Source of the DNA: an uncultured Bacillus sp.
GTDB lineage: Bacteria > Bacillota > Bacilli > Bacillales > DSM-1321
Length of the DNA: 7,252 bases
Direction: 5' to 3'
Assembly (NCBI GenBank): GCA_934215995.1
Contig: CAKQBC010000116.1
Location: 1 to 7,252 of the forward strand
Shown: positions 6,005 to 7,252 of the stretch, piece by piece
Layout: every line of letters starts with the position of its first letter
Position numbering within the stretch: position 1 is the stretch's first letter
Notes under the pieces: model-generated
The model's database searches: none
What the model was told of the DNA's origin: nothing
The model's input: only the letters and a program-made list of their open reading frames with translations
Made by a program: the position numbers and the translations under genes

Positions 6005-7009
6005 ATGGCAAGCATTCGAAGCTTCATGAAACTCCGGGAATGTAGGACCTTTCTTTTCTTGATTCTCCTGTTTTTGGCTGTTGGGCTGATAAACGCTGAC
6101 TTTTTATCAATGCAAAGTATCGACAAAGCGATGAAAAGCAGTCTGCTTTATATCGTTTTGGCGGTCGGGATGGCCTTCGTCCTGTTCACTGGCAATCTGG
6201 ATATTTCAATCGGCGGGACGCTTGGCCTTACAGCCGCCGTATCCGGAACGATTCTCCGGGATGGAGGGAGCATGTTCACCGCTTTGGCTGCGGCGATCCT
6301 GATTGGCACCGTTATTGGCATCATCAATGGTTTCGGCGTGGTGGTTTTGAAAATATCTTCCTTTATCATGACACTCGCTGTCCTTTCCATCGCCAAAGTC
6401 ATTCAGGTCATCTATACCGATGGCAAATGGGTCGAAAATATACCGGCCCATGTGAAGGAACTTTCCGCCATTAAATTGTTTGGCGTCAATCTGTTGCTGA
6501 TCATCGTCATTGGTGGCGTCCTGCTCATCCAGCTGTATCTGTCCAAAAGCAGAAAAGGGGGTTACTTCAAGGCCATTGGCGACAATGAAGCCGGTGCCCG
6601 TTCATTGGGGATACCCGTAAGCCGCTATATTATGTACTCATTTGTCATTTCCGGGATATGCGCTTCGATCGCCGGGCTGATTTTTGTCAGCCAGATTGGA
6701 TTTGTGTCGACAAATGCCGGAGGGGGGATCGAATTGACCGTCATCGCCGCTTGTGTGCTCGGAGGGGTTTCACTTCTTGGCGGCCTCGGCACGGTCGTCG
6801 GCGCGGCATTGGGTGCAATCATCCTGACGTCGATCAATGCCGCCTTGGTCTATATGAAGGTCCCGGCATTCTGGAATGATGCGATCACAGGGGCTTTATT
6901 GATCGTTATTGTCGTAACCGATGCAATCCTGGCGGCACAGGCCGCCAAAAAGGCAAAGAAAATCAGGCTGAATTCAAGAGTCATGCAAAAGGGGGTTCGT
7001 AGCCAATGA
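6005..7009 (+). CDS. lsrC: AI-2 import ABC transporter permease LsrC
   Basis: A 334-residue polytopic membrane protein of the BPD-transp-2 permease family, with about eight to ten hydrophobic segments beginning at about residue 15. Together with LsrD it forms the channel through which AI-2 passes. Family landmarks are GNLDISIGG (compare RNIDVSVGS in E. coli LsrC), TDGKWVENIPAH, the ATPase-contact loop GDNEAGARSLGIP in the middle, SQIGF, and IAACVLGGVSLLGGLGTVVGAALGA cut here into its recognisable parts IAACVLGG and SLLGG. Near the C-terminus VPAFWNDAI-GALL matches the E. coli ending. The frame is open from 5984, but the ATG at 6005 is one base past the lsrA stop and has AAGGAG at 5987-5992 (a rather long 12-base spacer), so translation is probably coupled to lsrA. 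The stop overlaps the lsrD start. Confidence 0.92.
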   Translation: MASIRSFMKLRECRTFLFLILLFLAVGLINADFLSMQSIDKAMKSSLLYIVLAVGMAFVLFTGNLDISIGGTLGLTAAVSGTILRDGGSMFTALAAAILIGTVIGIINGFGVVVLKISSFIMTLAVLSIAKVIQVIYTDGKWVENIPAHVKELSAIKLFGVNLLLIIVIGGVLLIQLYLSKSRKGGYFKAIGDNEAGARSLGIPVSRYIMYSFVISGICASIAGLIFVSQIGFVSTNAGGGIELTVIAACVLGGVSLLGGLGTVVGAALGAIILTSINAALVYMKVPAFWNDAITGALLIVIVVTDAILAAQAAKKAKKIRLNSRVMQKGVRSQ

Positions 7010-7252
7010 TTGCGAAAATCCAGAAATGGAACCTTGCTTTGCTTCTTTTGATCATTGTGGAAATCATCGTTTTCGGGCTGATGAACCCCAGGTTCTGGAA
7101 TATTTCCGTCCTTCTGAATAGCTTTAATGACTTTATACCGGTTGCCGTCATTGCGTTTTTTGTCACGATTGTTGTCATCAGCGGAGGGATTGACATATCC
7201 GGCGGGGCAATCATCGGCCTCGCTTCTGTAATCACAGGCCTGCTGTTCCAGG
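7006..7252 (+). CDS. lsrD: AI-2 import ABC transporter permease LsrD, 5' part only
   Basis: The first 82 residues of the second membrane subunit, cut by the window end. Two hydrophobic segments are visible before the motif VISGGIDISGGAIIGL, which corresponds to VIVSGGIDISFGSTIGL in E. coli LsrD. FGLMNPRFW likewise parallels FGAINPR, and GLLFQ parallels GVLFQ. ATG at 7006 overlaps the lsrC TGA as ATGA, with a G-rich site AAAAGGGGG ten bases upstream, so its translation is likely coupled to lsrC. The ORF is absent as an ATG-to-stop frame only because it runs off the edge. LsrC and LsrD should form a heterodimer docking on LsrA. Confidence 0.92.
   Translation, partial: MIAKIQKWNLALLLLIIVEIIVFGLMNPRFWNISVLLNSFNDFIPVAVIAFFVTIVVISGGIDISGGAIIGLASVITGLLFQ

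Noticed and set aside
1..7252. tRNA, rRNA, CRISPR, insertion sequence or phage signals
   Set aside because: I saw no repeat-spacer pattern, transposase frame, terminal inverted repeats or RNA-gene sequence on either strand.

Overview
The window looks like a chromosomal segment from a Bacillaceae-type Firmicute. The signs are strong Shine-Dalgarno sites of the AGGAGG type, use of ATG, GTG and TTG starts, a Gram-positive style lipoprotein with an acidic wall-spanning linker, and U-tailed hairpin terminators. The genus cannot be fixed from this sequence alone.

Layout from left to right. (1) Positions 2-439, plus strand: the 3' end of a gene I do not recognise, with an apparent frameshift near 294-302. 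It ends at a bidirectional terminator (445-481). (2) 487-1122, minus strand: a secreted lipoprotein with a Glu/Lys/Pro-rich linker that contains a perfect 15-bp tandem duplication. (3) A 13-bp perfect hairpin (1309-1340) separates it from the next unit. (4) 1360-4239/4248, minus strand: a three-gene operon read lsrR -> lsrK -> cupin. (5) A control region of about 255 bases (4249-4503). (6) 4504 to the right edge, plus strand: lsrA -> lsrC -> lsrD, with lsrD cut off by the window end.

The core of the window is an AI-2 (autoinducer-2) uptake and response locus of the Lsr type, recognised by close resemblance of LsrK, LsrR, LsrA, LsrC and LsrD to the enterobacterial proteins. By analogy, the LsrACD transporter imports AI-2, LsrK phosphorylates it in the cytoplasm, and phospho-AI-2 relieves repression by LsrR. 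The solute-binding protein LsrB and the phospho-AI-2 processing enzymes LsrF and LsrG are not in the window. They may lie beyond the right edge.

The most unusual element is a small single-domain cupin with all four predicted metal ligands. It is encoded as the last gene of the lsrRK operon, 25 bases after lsrK and with its own strong ribosome binding site. The classical enterobacterial lsr locus has no such gene. It is a candidate extra enzyme or sensor acting on AI-2, phospho-AI-2 or a breakdown product; that role is inference only.
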